A stretch of 64,000 bases of DNA from Telopea speciosissima (Eukaryota > Streptophyta > Magnoliopsida > Proteales > Proteaceae), in contig NC_057924.1 in assembly GCF_018873765.1 (NCBI RefSeq), positions 3,472,001 through 3,536,000 on the forward strand. Direction: 5' to 3'. The translations under genes were made by a program, and so were the position numbers. Positions within the stretch are counted from its first letter, which is position 1. Every line of letters begins with the position of its first letter. Under the pieces are notes generated by a model that was given only the letters and a program-made list of their open reading frames with translations, had not been told where the DNA came from and did no database searches. Positions 22,501 to 33,341 of this stretch are shown in pieces.

Positions 22501-25309
22501 AAGTCTTTCAACTTCCACTTCAGCCTTCATAGGGGGTAAGACATGAAAGAGAAAAAAGAGATTACAATGGCTTGATCCACACAAGTTAGCAACTTAGCAG
22601 CTATGCAAAGCAGTTGACTTTTCTAACCTGCTCAATCAGGTCAAGAGCAAGGGCCCCAGGGACAGTGACCTCATCCACCGAAGATGAGATGTTACATGTA
22701 ACATGATCAAACAAGCTCCGCTCCTCTGCTGGAGTATCCATTAGGTTCCATAGATCAATAAGCTGTGATGCTAGCTCTTGAAGCTGAAAAGTAGTAGATA
22801 TAGTTAGATGGTACATAATCATTGGATCCGAAACAAGTATGCAAACAAATACCTCTTTAGGTAACAAGGTCTGTCAAAGATCTAGGCATATTCCTTATAT
22901 GTAAGATAGAGCAAGTAAAAGTAGTACGTCCCAACAATTTCAGGGTGCATCAATAGTAAATCCACATATATAATGCATGTAAAAATAATTTAAATGTTAA
23001 CGATACAGAAATATCTGTACTTCTAAATTTTAGCCATATTATTTGCACATTACATGATCCCATATTACTCAAACACACACACAAACCTACAGGCTGAATT
23101 GCTTACCACTGTACTCATGCCTCCTGGACACGAATTATACGAACTTCAACAGTACTGAATGTTTTCCTTACATGCAACTATGATGGGCGTGTGTACACGC
23201 ACGCGCGGACACATACACAGTCGAAATAGGAAAAGAGAGCAGTCGAATCTCTCCTTTATCAAAAACCAGGTAAAATCAAATATAAATGAAATAGCTATAT
23301 AAATGTAGGGGCGACGTTCTCTGCACCGCAGCATACGGGGGCGCAGGCTGCGCCCAGACACATGGGGCAGGGTGGTCATTTCGCCCACCCCCCATGTGTC
23401 TGGGCACATCCTGCCGCCACGGTGCAGAGAACATTTTTCCATAAATGTATCTTTGGCTATGTAAATGTATTTCTTAAATAAGACAAATCAACATGGGAAG
23501 CCCAAAAAACTTCACCACGTTAAAGCCACGTAGGTCAATTATAATAAAGCTATGACTAGCAGTTAATCAGAAAATCTTGTATACAAAATCTAGAAAAATC
23601 AAAAAGAAAAGAAAATCACTACAAAGGTGTCAAACAGGGCTGAGCTATTTTTTTAGGAGAAACAGAGAAGAGCCTGAATAAAACAAAGGATATATTTATT
23701 TTACCAAATATTGGACCAAAATAGTGGGCCCCACAATAAACATTTACGTACCTCTATTCTACTTCCTATAAAACAAACTCTCAATTAAATATTTTACATT
23801 TTCTTTTTCTTTTTTTTCTTCATTCCATTTTACATAAAAACAAACCGAGCATAACTTAACTACTTCCATCAATTTACATACTCATGTAGGTAAACTTTTT
23901 ATATATAATGAGAAGCGCTTTGAAGCTGCTAGTCCCAGCCTAGTTATGTCTGGTTTGCCACCGTCACTTAGAAGAACTTTTAGCTAAAGTTCTTACCACT
24001 TAAGTATTTTAGGCAATGTCAGTAGTCATGTTTTCAGGGTTACTCAGAAGAATCCAATCTTGATTAGTAAGGTTCAGCAAGCTAAAGAAACTAGAGTTGA
24101 AATAACAAAAGAACTACCTTTAGCAGCCTCTGTTTCTTATCTTCCTTTAGTGCTAGTACAGTCTTAGCCAGCCTGGATAGAGTGTCATTACTAATGCTCT
24201 TGGATTGCACACCAACAGAGTCATTTAAGCTTGGGTGAACTTCAGTAATGGTACTAAAGAAATCCATCCCTAAGACGGCACAAAGATCATGCACAGTGCT
24301 TACAAAATCAAGAACCTTGTGTAGCCTATCACTCTGCAAAAGAAAACAGGCAATAGGTCATTTTTAACCCCATGAGTGCAAGAGTTAGAAGTCAGAATAA
24401 TCAACTAAGTTCCGGACCACCTTGAATCAATTAATCACTGAAAGAAGAAAAGAAACTACCTTTTCTTTCTGAAGTTCTTGAAGTTGAGCATGAAATTCAT
24501 CTAACTTCTTCAAAGACAGGTCTGCTTCATCAACTGTAGGAGTCCCACCCTGCTCACTAAGTTTCAAATTTCCAGCAATCTCTGCACATATCTTCTGTAT
24601 CTGTGACTGTACATCAGAAAATTCCTTTAGTCTCTCATCTTTCTGCTTCCATAATTGATCCAATACTGGGGCTATTGCAGCAAGTTGTTCCTTAATTGTT
24701 CCTGTTGTTTTGTCAGGCTGTAAAATAACAATTGGCAGAGTCATTAATTAGCCCAAGTTCCCAACACTTGTGATGAAACTGCATCCCAGTAGACTCATGC
24801 AATCCATTATAATATATCTTTGAAGTTGTTCGACATCATAACTATGAGAATTATAAAGAAACACACTCTGCATAAACTGGCTTGTACTCACTACTACAAC
24901 AAAATTTTTCTCTCCCAGAGCTGAGAGAAGTCTTGAGAGTTCAGACTTGGCATCAGCCAAAGCCTGGAGAAGATGTGCCCTTGACTTTGCAGCCTGGTCA
25001 ACTTTCCTCTTGTAAACATCTAAGCATTCCTGCTCTAGCTGAAGTAGCATCTTATCACGTTCCTCGTCGCTCTCACCAACCTCATCCCATATTTTCTGCA
25101 TTGCAAACCAAGTATTAATTAGTAATTACCTTTGTTTCTCAAAGCATTGCTACAGGCCCCAAAAAAACACATGTAAAATGTAAAGAATAATCAGTTGGAA
25201 GAAAAATTGCAAGGTACAAAGGTTTAAAATGGATTGCCTGCAACTGATGCAGCAGAGAACCACAAGTTGTTTCTCCGAGAACTGGATTCTGAGCATCCGT
25301 GACTGCCAT
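19548..25309 (-). CDS. MAP65-1: 65-kDa microtubule-associated protein, MAP65-1/2 type, 9 coding exons
   Basis: MAP65/Ase1/PRC1 proteins dimerise and cross-link antiparallel microtubules in the cortical array, spindle midzone and phragmoplast. Coding exons (minus): 25238-25309, 24892-25095, 24460-24717, 24118-24333, 22628-22783, 22213-22524, 21085-21172, 20447-20595 and 19548-19859. The 588-residue product (587 remembered for Arabidopsis MAP65-1) opens [17 protein letters not shown], continues through predicted coiled-coil rod sequence, has the conserved microtubule-binding core in exons 6-8 (for example [16 protein letters not shown] and [13 protein letters not shown]), and ends in a basic Ser/Pro-rich tail with [11 protein letters not shown] and PSRRLSMS, of the kind phosphorylated by CDKs and MAP kinases, finishing TIPASP. 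Similarity is closest to the MAP65-1/-2 pair; which of the two cannot be settled, because they arose by a later duplication in the Arabidopsis lineage. The first coding intron uses a GC donor. Confidence 0.96.
19932..20111. mobile_element. Family C hairpin MITE, first of a side-by-side pair, in MAP65 intron 8
   Basis: The left arm GGACCTTTATCTGATCCATT and the right arm (reverse complement GTATTTTTATCTGCTCCATT) are inverted, with an inner palindrome AGTTCCTC...GAGGAACTT. Shares the CTGCCCGAACACACTGCC core with copy 2. No clean duplication found. Confidence 0.7.
20132..20275. mobile_element. Family C hairpin MITE, second of the pair, in MAP65 intron 8
   Basis: 144 bp with inverted ends GGACCTTTATCTGGTCCAT / GTATTTTTATCTGCTCCAT and a perfect 9-bp target duplication CCTTACAAA at 20123-20131 and 20276-20284, which fixes the boundaries and points to a Mutator-like source. 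Confidence 0.92.
20634..20905. repeat. Imperfect two-copy repeat in MAP65 intron 7
   Basis: GAATACAGTAAAAAA...AAAGTACACCTATCT...GTCATAAnTGTCTGTCC occurs twice (starts about 20634 and 20756). The second copy carries an extra palindrome TTTCCTGCACCATGGGTGCA followed by GGAAA. Confidence 0.75.
21883..22012. mobile_element. hAT-like MITE in MAP65 intron 6
   Basis: Perfect inverted ends CATAGTTATCAAGGCG / CGCCTTGATAACTATG and a perfect 8-bp target duplication ACTTCAAC at 21875-21882 and 22013-22020. The interior is GGCGCCTTGG-rich, with secondary hairpins. 130 bp. Confidence 0.93.
23308..23440. mobile_element. Mutator-like hairpin MITE (family B) in MAP65 intron 4
   Basis: 133 bp. Ends GGGGCGACGTTCTCTGCACC and (reverse complement) GGAAAAATGTTCTCTGCACC, inner arms CCCAGACACATGGGG / CCCCATGTGTCTGGG, and a perfect 9-bp duplication ATAAATGTA at 23299-23307 and 23441-23449. 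Same family as 15242-15380. Confidence 0.93.
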
Positions 25310-26490
25310 TAGAAACTTTCTAGAAATTACAACCTCACCTGCAATAGAAGTAGAACTGAGAAGATACTCACAAGGAACACTCAGAATAAACAGTACAAGC
25401 AACAGCTCTGCAATCTGCATAAATTATGTATCCAGAGAAATGTAGCCCTTCAGCAGATAAATGAAATACATACAACCCTCATTGTCTCAAATCTAAAAAC
25501 CTATATGGCTGGTCAATCAAGAGGATAATGAAATTGTGCAAATTGAAGTAATTATTGCCTCCTCCATTTTGAGGATCTACATAATTAGGCTTATATTCTA
25601 CTTTATCTACACATAAAGCATTGTGAAAGACGACAACACGATAAAAAGAAAGTATAGAACAATACATAAGAGTGGAGCGGAAGAAAATATGGAATTTCCA
25701 AAATCAATGTAGCAGATCCATCAACTGAATTCCTTACATCATCTCAATTGAATCCAGACTTCTCAAACAATGCAAAATGAAGAAATAAAATCCTAGCAGC
25801 TTTCACATTTGCAGCACGGAACCAAAAATATCGGTTGAAGACATTGTAAGTTGTTAAAAGATATACATCATTAACTAATTATACTTTTAACTATTTTAGT
25901 CTCACTCGTAAAAAGATTATGAAAAAACGGAGGAAAAAGAAAACGTGTTCTCAAGTCAAGATCTAGAACATCAGAAGCGCAGAAAAAGCAAGATCACGAG
26001 CTCCGAAGCACTCAACAAGTTCAACTCTTGATTTTTAGAAACGTTTCACCAAAAGAATATCAACAATATTCACGCATTAAAACATTGCATGACCCTCACC
26101 AAACCAACCTGTCAATCCAGCCCATAAAACCCTACTACATTCATCAAAATCAACACCACATGAAATCGTTTAAAAACCAGATCTTCACCACTCGCGGATC
26201 AACAACATTTCTGTCCCGGATAAGAAATACATAGCATTCAGCAGTGGTTCACGTGATATTGTAAGAGTAACAATTCCCAACAACCACACAATACTAGCCA
26301 AAGGATCGGACAAATGCAGAGAGGGAGACTTACCAAGAACGTTCTTGGAGCTTCGACTAAAGGTTTCGGCTTTCGGATCGAAACGTTTTCGTCTCAATGT
26401 GCGCGTCGAGAGACCAGAAATGGTGGAGAGTGGAAACGATTCAAAGGACAGAGGAGCTCACAGAGTCACAGAGTAAGAAGAAACTGGAGT
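25310..26490 (-). other. 5' untranslated region of the MAP65 gene with a leader intron
   Basis: Upstream of the MAP65 ATG the minus strand shows an acceptor (pyrimidine tract and CAG) leaving leader sequence 25310-25338. A strong donor, GTAAGT, lies at 26328-26333. This predicts a leader exon of about 26334-26490 and a 995-bp leader intron (25339-26333). The exon is purine-rich in the sense strand (GAAACGATTC, AAGGACAGAGG). The 5' limit is a guess from the TATA-like site. Confidence 0.6.
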
Positions 26491-26518
26491 AGAAGAAAGA
26501 TACAGAGATGTTGGGACC

Positions 26519-26526
26519 CTTAAATA
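26519..26526 (-). promoter_or_regulatory. TATA-like element of the MAP65 gene
   Basis: The minus strand reads TATTTAAG, about 185 bp upstream of the predicted leader-intron donor. A transcription start near 26490 would fit. There is no independent evidence. Confidence 0.35.
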
Positions 26527-26921
26527 CCTCATCAAATTATTTTTTCTTATCCGACTGTCCTGAAGTCTTTGATATTTCGCGTTCCACTATATTTTCTAAT
26601 TATGATTTTACTTATATACCCCTCAAAGAACTTTGACTCCAGTCAGTAGTCACAAATCAGTCGTCACTCAGCCACTTGTCCAGTAGTTGCTCTCGACACT
26701 CAAACCAGTTTTAGATTTTCCAATTATGATTTTACTTATTTGTCCCTAAAATGTTTACTTTAATTAAATCGAAATCAACTCCTGAGTCATGAGCCGTGGA
26801 CTCGTGAGTCATGAGATGTGGACTCATGAGTCATGACTTGAATGTATATTGTAGAGTGTAGACTCACGAGTGGCAAGATTTAAATCATGGTATCGTATAC
26901 CGTATCGGACGAGTTGAGCTC

Positions 26922-27057
26922 ACGTTCACGAATGTGAACGTATGCGAACGATTGACAGTCGTTCAGATGGAATCCACTCCATGTGGATCCCACAAAGTGG
27001 ATTCCATCTCAAAGGTTGTGAGCCATTCTCGTACATTCACGTACGTGAACACCTGGC
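26922..27057. mobile_element. Palindromic MITE (family A) nested in a TATCGG-rich repeat
   Basis: The ends carry GTTCACGAATGTGAACG and CGTACATTCACGTACGTGAA as inverted arms, with an inner hairpin ATGGAATCCAC...GTGGATTCCAT. Possible 9-bp duplication CGTATCGGA on both sides (about 26901-26909 and 27058-27066), placing it inside an older TATCGG-type repeat. Confidence 0.6.
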
Positions 27058-27139
27058 TCGTATCGGACCATTGGTCACTATAGATACTAATATCGATACT
27101 GGTAATGGTCCGAGACCAATTCAAGATCTAAAAAACAAA

Positions 27140-27600
27140 AAGATAAGGGTATCAATCGGTCAGTTTGGTCCGGTTTTAGACTAATATCATTATTAGGCAT
27201 GACTGATATTAATATATATCAACTGGTATGACAACATAAGGGTGTCAATCGATCAGTTTGGTCCGGTTTCAAGATAATAATTGGCCAAATTGATATCAAA
27301 CCATTAAGCCAAAAGTTCGTTTTGATATGATTTGGATTAATTTCTTATTGATTTGATGTAATGGCTTGTTGTCGATTCGGTTCAATTTTTATATAAATGC
27401 ATTTAAAGAAATACTGAAAATAATGATTTTTATAGGCTTTTCAATTTTTATCGGTTTCAATCGGTCCGATTTAGTATCATTTTAATGGTTTTCATAGAAC
27501 CCTACAAACTCGGACCAAATTGATGAACTTGTTTTGATTCGGTTCAGACTGAATCAGTCGGTTTTGGTCAATTCAATTGATTTGGAAATTAACACTCCTA
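27140..27600. repeat. Degenerate inverted-repeat element(s) with TCGGTT/GGTCCGG motifs
   Basis: GGTGTCAATCGATCAGTTTG at 27241 is repeated from 27149 (GTATCAATCGGTCAGTTTGG). The right end TTAACACTCCT near 27598 is roughly inverted to the left start AGGGTGTCAAT, so a diverged DNA-transposon relic is likely. Related motif runs occur at 30170-30440, 52330-52580, 55570-55670, 61550-61720 and 62510-62700. Confidence 0.45.
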
Positions 27601-28084
27601 TGTCAATATGATACCAAGATTTAAAACCATGATCACGATTCCTCTAAGAAGCTGGTTGATTTGTACATTACATTAGGGGAAAGGAAAAGGGAATGTGAAA
27701 TTTTAAATTGGGGGATTATTAGTAAATATATGCGAAATGTAGGGGAGTGATAGCAAATGTCCTTTTATTGGACTCACTTGTCTAATTGGTCCCGTGATTG
27801 CATATCCAAATTAATAGGGGTAATGCAACAATCATTTCAATTAGTAAAGTGATTAATGCATGTTGGGTTTTTCAAACAAAAACTTGGTGGGACAGAGGGA
27901 GTGATAATGACATAAAAGCTATTTAGGGACCTATAAGATGAGAGTCGGTCACTCTCATTGCTCATGTCTCTATTATGTAATAAAGATTCATAAAAACAAC
28001 GGAAAAGGAACGTTAATCGGTGGATTTTTATCTTCTCCAGTGTGTCACTTTTGAGAATTCAATCCTAAAAATATAGACAAATGG

Positions 28085-28350
28085 CGTTTTTTCATCTTGT
28101 CAAGTGGTGGGTGAATAGTTGGATTCTCAAGTGTGGTACGTGCACAAAGCATGGGTATTGGCATTTTTGCATTTTCTCAAGTATTGAGTGGATGGTTGGA
28201 TTCTCAAGTGCGGTGTACTCGGCAGTGCACCACACTTGAGAGGATAAAAATCTGCTAATCGGTGTTGTGTCTTGGCATTTACATGAGCCCATACATAGTC
28301 CAATGCAAAAAGACCAGTGCACCCCTAGACCAGACACAACACCGATGAGT
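28085..28350. repeat. Short internally repeated palindromic block
   Basis: GGTTGGATTCTCAAGTG and relatives recur three times (about 28110-28130, 28195-28215 and, less exactly, 28050). CTCAAGTGCGGTGTACTC / GCACCACACTTGAG forms a hairpin near 28203-28243. Non-coding, class unknown. Confidence 0.45.
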
Positions 28351-29734
28351 GTTCTTTCTCCCTAGAACAATTATAGACTTTTGCCTATAAACCTAAAAAG
28401 ATTTTTTATTAACACTATTTTTTTTTATTTTGGTAGAATCTTATTGACACCATTGAGGTGTCTAATAATTTGTAACCTTATTATTTTTTGTTGTCATCTT
28501 AATGTAATTTTATAACACATATTTTCTTTCAATTTAGGTAAAATTCTATCATTTCACATATGTACTTAAAGAAAATGTACGAAACAATAACAGTTATTAA
28601 GAATAATATGATAGTAAGTCGCTTTTAAATCATTTTAGAATTCCTATTTTACCCATGACTTAAAGAATATGAAAATAGACAAACCCCTTCCTCCCTTCAC
28701 CATTTCCTTGAGCACCATGGTCGATGTAGTATATGGATCGTTATTCTCTGTGGAGAGTGTGGCCCTTATATGTGCACAAGGGCCAATGAAAATGCATGTG
28801 TTGGCATCATGAGGGGGGCGGCACAATTATTTTGCGACCTTTGTGTCTTCATGTGGATGGTACAATCTTCCATAAAGAACTTTCTTCCATAGTATATACT
28901 CCACAACTGATGTGGAATTATTTCATCTTACCATGCTTAACGACAACATGTATTGGTTGGTTACCAATGAAAAATTGGCACATGATTGAATTATCATCAA
29001 CCAGAAGGTAGCTATAAATATTCATTTTTAAGGGGGATAAACCACATACCAAACTCAGCCTATATGTCATAAATCACCGATATCTCAACTTACAAATGCT
29101 TATACAATAAACTAAAAAGGATAAGGTGCACATTTGGTTTCAATTCTAATTCTTAATTATGGATGGTAAGTATAATTAAAGGAGTGACGTGCATATTTAG
29201 TTTCAATTATACAGGTCAATGTCTATAATTAGGCCAAAATTTGAGAATTGGTCTAATTATCCAATTCTAAAGGTACACAAGAAAGCAATTATGGGGAGGC
29301 ATTCTCGACAATCTTATGTGAAAGGCTTAAAAGAGAATGAATTGAACACATTTTAATAGGGGCATTTCTGTCATCTCACAATTAAAACAGAAAGAAAATA
29401 AAAGAAATTGAGGAGGGGGGATTGGCATTTTGTCATCAACCCAATGATAAGAGAAGAATTAGAGAAACAAATAATGCATTTAAATGTAATTTTCCAGTTA
29501 TGATTATTGGAGCCATAAATCAAACTATGAGAACTGCCCATAATCAATGGAAAGGCTGGCAAGCTGCCAAGGTGTCTAGCATGTGTCATCGTCTCTCCTC
29601 CCTCTTTAGAAAAGACCCCTCTTGCCCTTGTGTTCAGTACTGTGATTGGTGAATGTCGCTAGCTAGTTTATCGAAAATTGGCAACATACCCAACCCTCTC
29701 CCTACATAGTTATAATATGTAACTGAGTGTTTCG

Positions 29735-29865
29735 TAGCGTATGCTAACGCCTCCCTATGTCTATCTCTCTCCTCACACAATAGGGGCATGTATATCATTT
29801 CATCGAAGAGAGGCGATATATAGACATAGGGAGGTCCCAGCGCATGCTACGCAGTCTAGTAGTGT
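29735..29865. mobile_element. Small hairpin MITE
   Basis: CGTAGCGTATGCTAACGCC followed by TCCCTATGTCTAT at the left is inverted at the right (ATAGACATAGGGAGG...CGCATGCTACG). About 130 bp. Target duplication not resolved. Confidence 0.65.
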
Positions 29866-31199
29866 TCTTTCTCTCATATATTAAAATTCACATTAATTTA
29901 TTTATTTTTTAAATGAATACATCATACATCTATGATTGAAAATGGACAAAAGGAAAATCGCAAGACAACTTCAGTTATGAAAAGAAAAAGTGCATCATCA
30001 TAACAACAAAGACGAATATTGAATTTTTTGTTTTTTTTTTTCAGTACGAACGAATATTGGATTGAGAATATAGTAATTTGTATGCAACGATCATTGCTTA
30101 TGTCTATTGATCCATGTTTATGCTTTTGTCTTTCAAAATATCCACTTGTAATAGGATATGGTATCAATCTCTATCGATTTTGATTCAAAGTATAATCGAT
30201 CAATTCAGATCCAAATTTTAAATCTTTGGCGGTTTTCTTAAGTATTATTTCCCAGTTTCTCCGCGGCAAGACAGCATTACAACCATCATTTTAAAAGTCA
30301 TAGTGGTTATTGGCTGATTCAAACATGATCGGTCCTAATTCTAGCCGATTCTAGGAGTTTTTGAGACCAATTTGAGTTGATTCTAATCCAATCCAATCCA
30401 ATATGGATAGGGAGTCAATTCGACCCCGATTCCAATTTCAAGCACAAACAAGTAATGCCACTATGATAAATTGTTAAGACAAGAATGTGCATACATGGTT
30501 GCTACAAAAATTAATAACAATCCCAAATTTGACATCCGACCAATCCACAATATCTCCTCCCATCCGACATTTTATATACTATATCGTTGACTACACTAGG
30601 TCGAAACAAACCATTCTACCCCCTTCCAAAAAAAAAAAAAAAATACCAATACCATTGATTTTTTTATCATTTTACCCTCAAGTAATACCAATACCATCGA
30701 TCTGTATCAGTATTTGCCGATAACAACAAGGGTGACCATTTGGACCACTAAATGCAAGGCCAGAGATCCAAAAATATTTGAGATACAATCCAAAACCATT
30801 CAGACCACTAGTAAGGGCTGAGGCCAGTTTCCACTTCATAACAATAACCTAGGCAAGACGAGCCAGGGGGGAAACATTTTATTTATAAGGAATACTTGTT
30901 GTAATGAAAGTTACTATTAAAAAACACATTTGTTTTTCTCTCATTTCATATGCCTATTTTAATAATGATATAATGACAAGTAATTTTCTTTGTTTTCTTT
31001 TTGTAGAACGAAGGCTATTCATTTAAGGGCGCCCAATGCCAAGCAAAGGAAAACAAGGTACATAAAACAGATAGAGAGCATGATAATCACAATGCATGGA
31101 TATACAGTATCCAAAACCAAAGAGTGGAAGTTGACCTAGTCTCACATGCCATTGACTGGATCATCCAGGCTAGGGGATGAGACATAACCATTTCCCTAG

Positions 31200-31560
31200 A
31201 TAAAAAGCGGTAGACACAACTAAATTAAGTGCATGCACATGTGCGCCAAAAAATGGGGCCCAATACATGCTGAAAAGATCAACACCAAATTGCCCATGCA
31301 TGCCGACACGCTACCACAGTATACTTCCAAACAGATTTGATGGATTGGCAAAGGTCTGCTGGATCGACGAGTGGAGCATTGACCAACAGTAAGAAGACCA
31401 CCAGAATAGTTGCCACAACCTACTTTCGAATAGATCTGCAAAGATCTGCTGGATCGACGAATGAAACTTCATTTGGTGACAGGAGAGGGATGGTAAAGAT
31501 TGAACGACGGTTGGAGCCTCGGAGCTGACGATAACCACGGTGCCACCAGCACACGAGTCG
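31200..31560. repeat. Unrecognised block with a partial direct repeat
   Basis: GATCTGCTGGATCGACGA and a close relative (GGTCTGCTGGATCGACGA) occur about 95 bp apart (31354 and 31444), each preceded by diverged flanks. The segment up to 32350 is locally richer in GC and has short open frames but no recognisable protein. It could be a transposon relic or an untranslated transcript. Confidence 0.35.
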
Positions 31561-32699
31561 ACAACACCTGCAAACACATAAACATAGAAAAAAGAAATAC
31601 CTCTCATGTTTGGAAGCCCCTAGGCGTTGTCCACAGAGAGCCCATAAATTGAAACCCAAAGTTGAAGAACAGACACTGCGTTTGTTTGCTGATGAGGGCT
31701 AAAAACCATAACCAATTGCAGAACTGATGCCCACAGGGTCAGGGGCAAAATGGATAGGGCAGGATGGGGAGCTTCAGGGGAGGGGAAAGGGAAGGGGGAG
31801 GTGGAGGGTGATGAGCCATGAAAGGGGGAATGCTTTCCCAAGCATGTTCGTCGTCATCGTGGTCGACATCATCATCGATGGTGCTTTCAAGGATCATGGA
31901 GGAAGGAACAGTAGAGGAAGGATAAGGTATGGATTACAAACACTAAGGCGGAGATGATACACGGACAAACAGTAGAGAAAATTACATGCACAAATGGTGG
32001 AAAAACCTAGAAATCCTTCTAGCAATAGCCTTGCATATTCAAAATGAGACGCTCAAGGGCATCCTAATCAGGAGTCAAGGCTGAAATTAGCGAAAGATAG
32101 GCAACAACCAATGAAAAAGATCGATCAATCGATCAATCAAACATTCGAAGCCCTGGGCGAATAAAAAACCGATGTTGTTATCGCGCTTTCAAAGTCTCAG
32201 GCTCTTGAGACGAAGCACTCCAATCATTCATGAATAGAAAGAGCTTCACCGATCTTGGCGAATTAGAAATCAATGCTGTTATTGCGCCTTAAAAGCTGTT
32301 TCTCTCTCGAAGAGGGAAGCTTTACATTCCAGAAGTGCTGATAGGAGAAACCTTCACTTGGCCACCGTAGAGAATAGAAAGATGTAAGCACTATTCTGAC
32401 AAGTAAGTTTCGAATATAAGGGAAAAGGTTCTTTGAGCCATTTTAGGAAGATATGCTAGCACATCTATGTGTATCTCTCTCATCTTCACATGAAATGTCA
32501 TCGCTGCCCTCCAACTATTTTGTGGCATCTTATAGGTGAGCTTCTCTTTGCTGCTTGCTCTAAAAACCCTCTCCTTTATTTTGAATTTTTTTTTTTTAAT
32601 CTCCCATATTAAATAGATTTTATAAAAAGATAAGAGCAATCAAAAAAGAAGGTTACAAGTTTTAACTTCATCATTTTTTGTGACAACAAAATGTATCAA

Positions 32700-32850
32700 T
32701 GTTAATATGAGTTCGGTTCCTCTACGCGTACATGCAAATGCACGTACATGTAAGAGGCAATGACCTGTGCTATTTTTGCTATTTACAAGGGGAAGAGGGA
32801 TATTTATGAAAACAAAATAAACATGTGATTGATTTAAAGGTGTCTTCATG
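32700..32850. mobile_element. Dispersed short element (family D)
   Basis: GAGTTCGGTTCCTCTACGCG, then CATGTAAGAGGC, TATTTTTGCTATTTAC and AAACATGTGATTG follow the same order as the copies at about 55800-55975 and 61337-61488. Confidence 0.55.
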
Positions 32851-33341
32851 ATATATTATCTGGTAAAATAAAGAAATGCACCCTTGTTTATAAATGGGAA
32901 TTGAGAAAAGGGAAAATGTGCTGCCCTTGTACAGACTCCTTATACCTCTCACATGATAAAGAGGGGCTCACAGTGCATCTTCTCTCATATTTTGATCGTG
33001 TGGGCCTTATTTGAATCCATATGGATGATATTATTTTCTTATCTCTTATTGGTGAAGCGTGTAGAAGGAAACCTTCCCCTTATCGGTGTCCGATAAAGAA
33101 AACTCATGATACCAATCTGACAAGTAAGATGTAATCTAACTGATAAGAGGGGCAAAAAGTACGCATGTGACCGGGTTCGAGGCATCTGTTCGTAGAGTTT
33201 TTCCATCCGAATTGCCAGTCATCAGTTTTCAGCCGTACTCGGTTTTTTGTTTCGTCTTCGCACACGAAAACGCAGAACCTTGTGCTGTGGTATATCGATC
33301 ATTAAAGGGTTGTTTCTGTAATCAATCTGTAGTGATTAATC

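Larger units (their letters stand above)
27601..33341. other. MAP65-IBR5 intergenic region (head-to-head), no gene seen
   Basis: 5.7 kb between divergently transcribed genes. It holds small repeats (28085, 29735, 31200, 32700) and AT-rich filler. The purine-rich stretch just before 33342 (GAGGAAGAGGGAGAGAGAGA) overlaps the IBR5 start. Short open frames here have no recognisable family. Confidence 0.4.
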
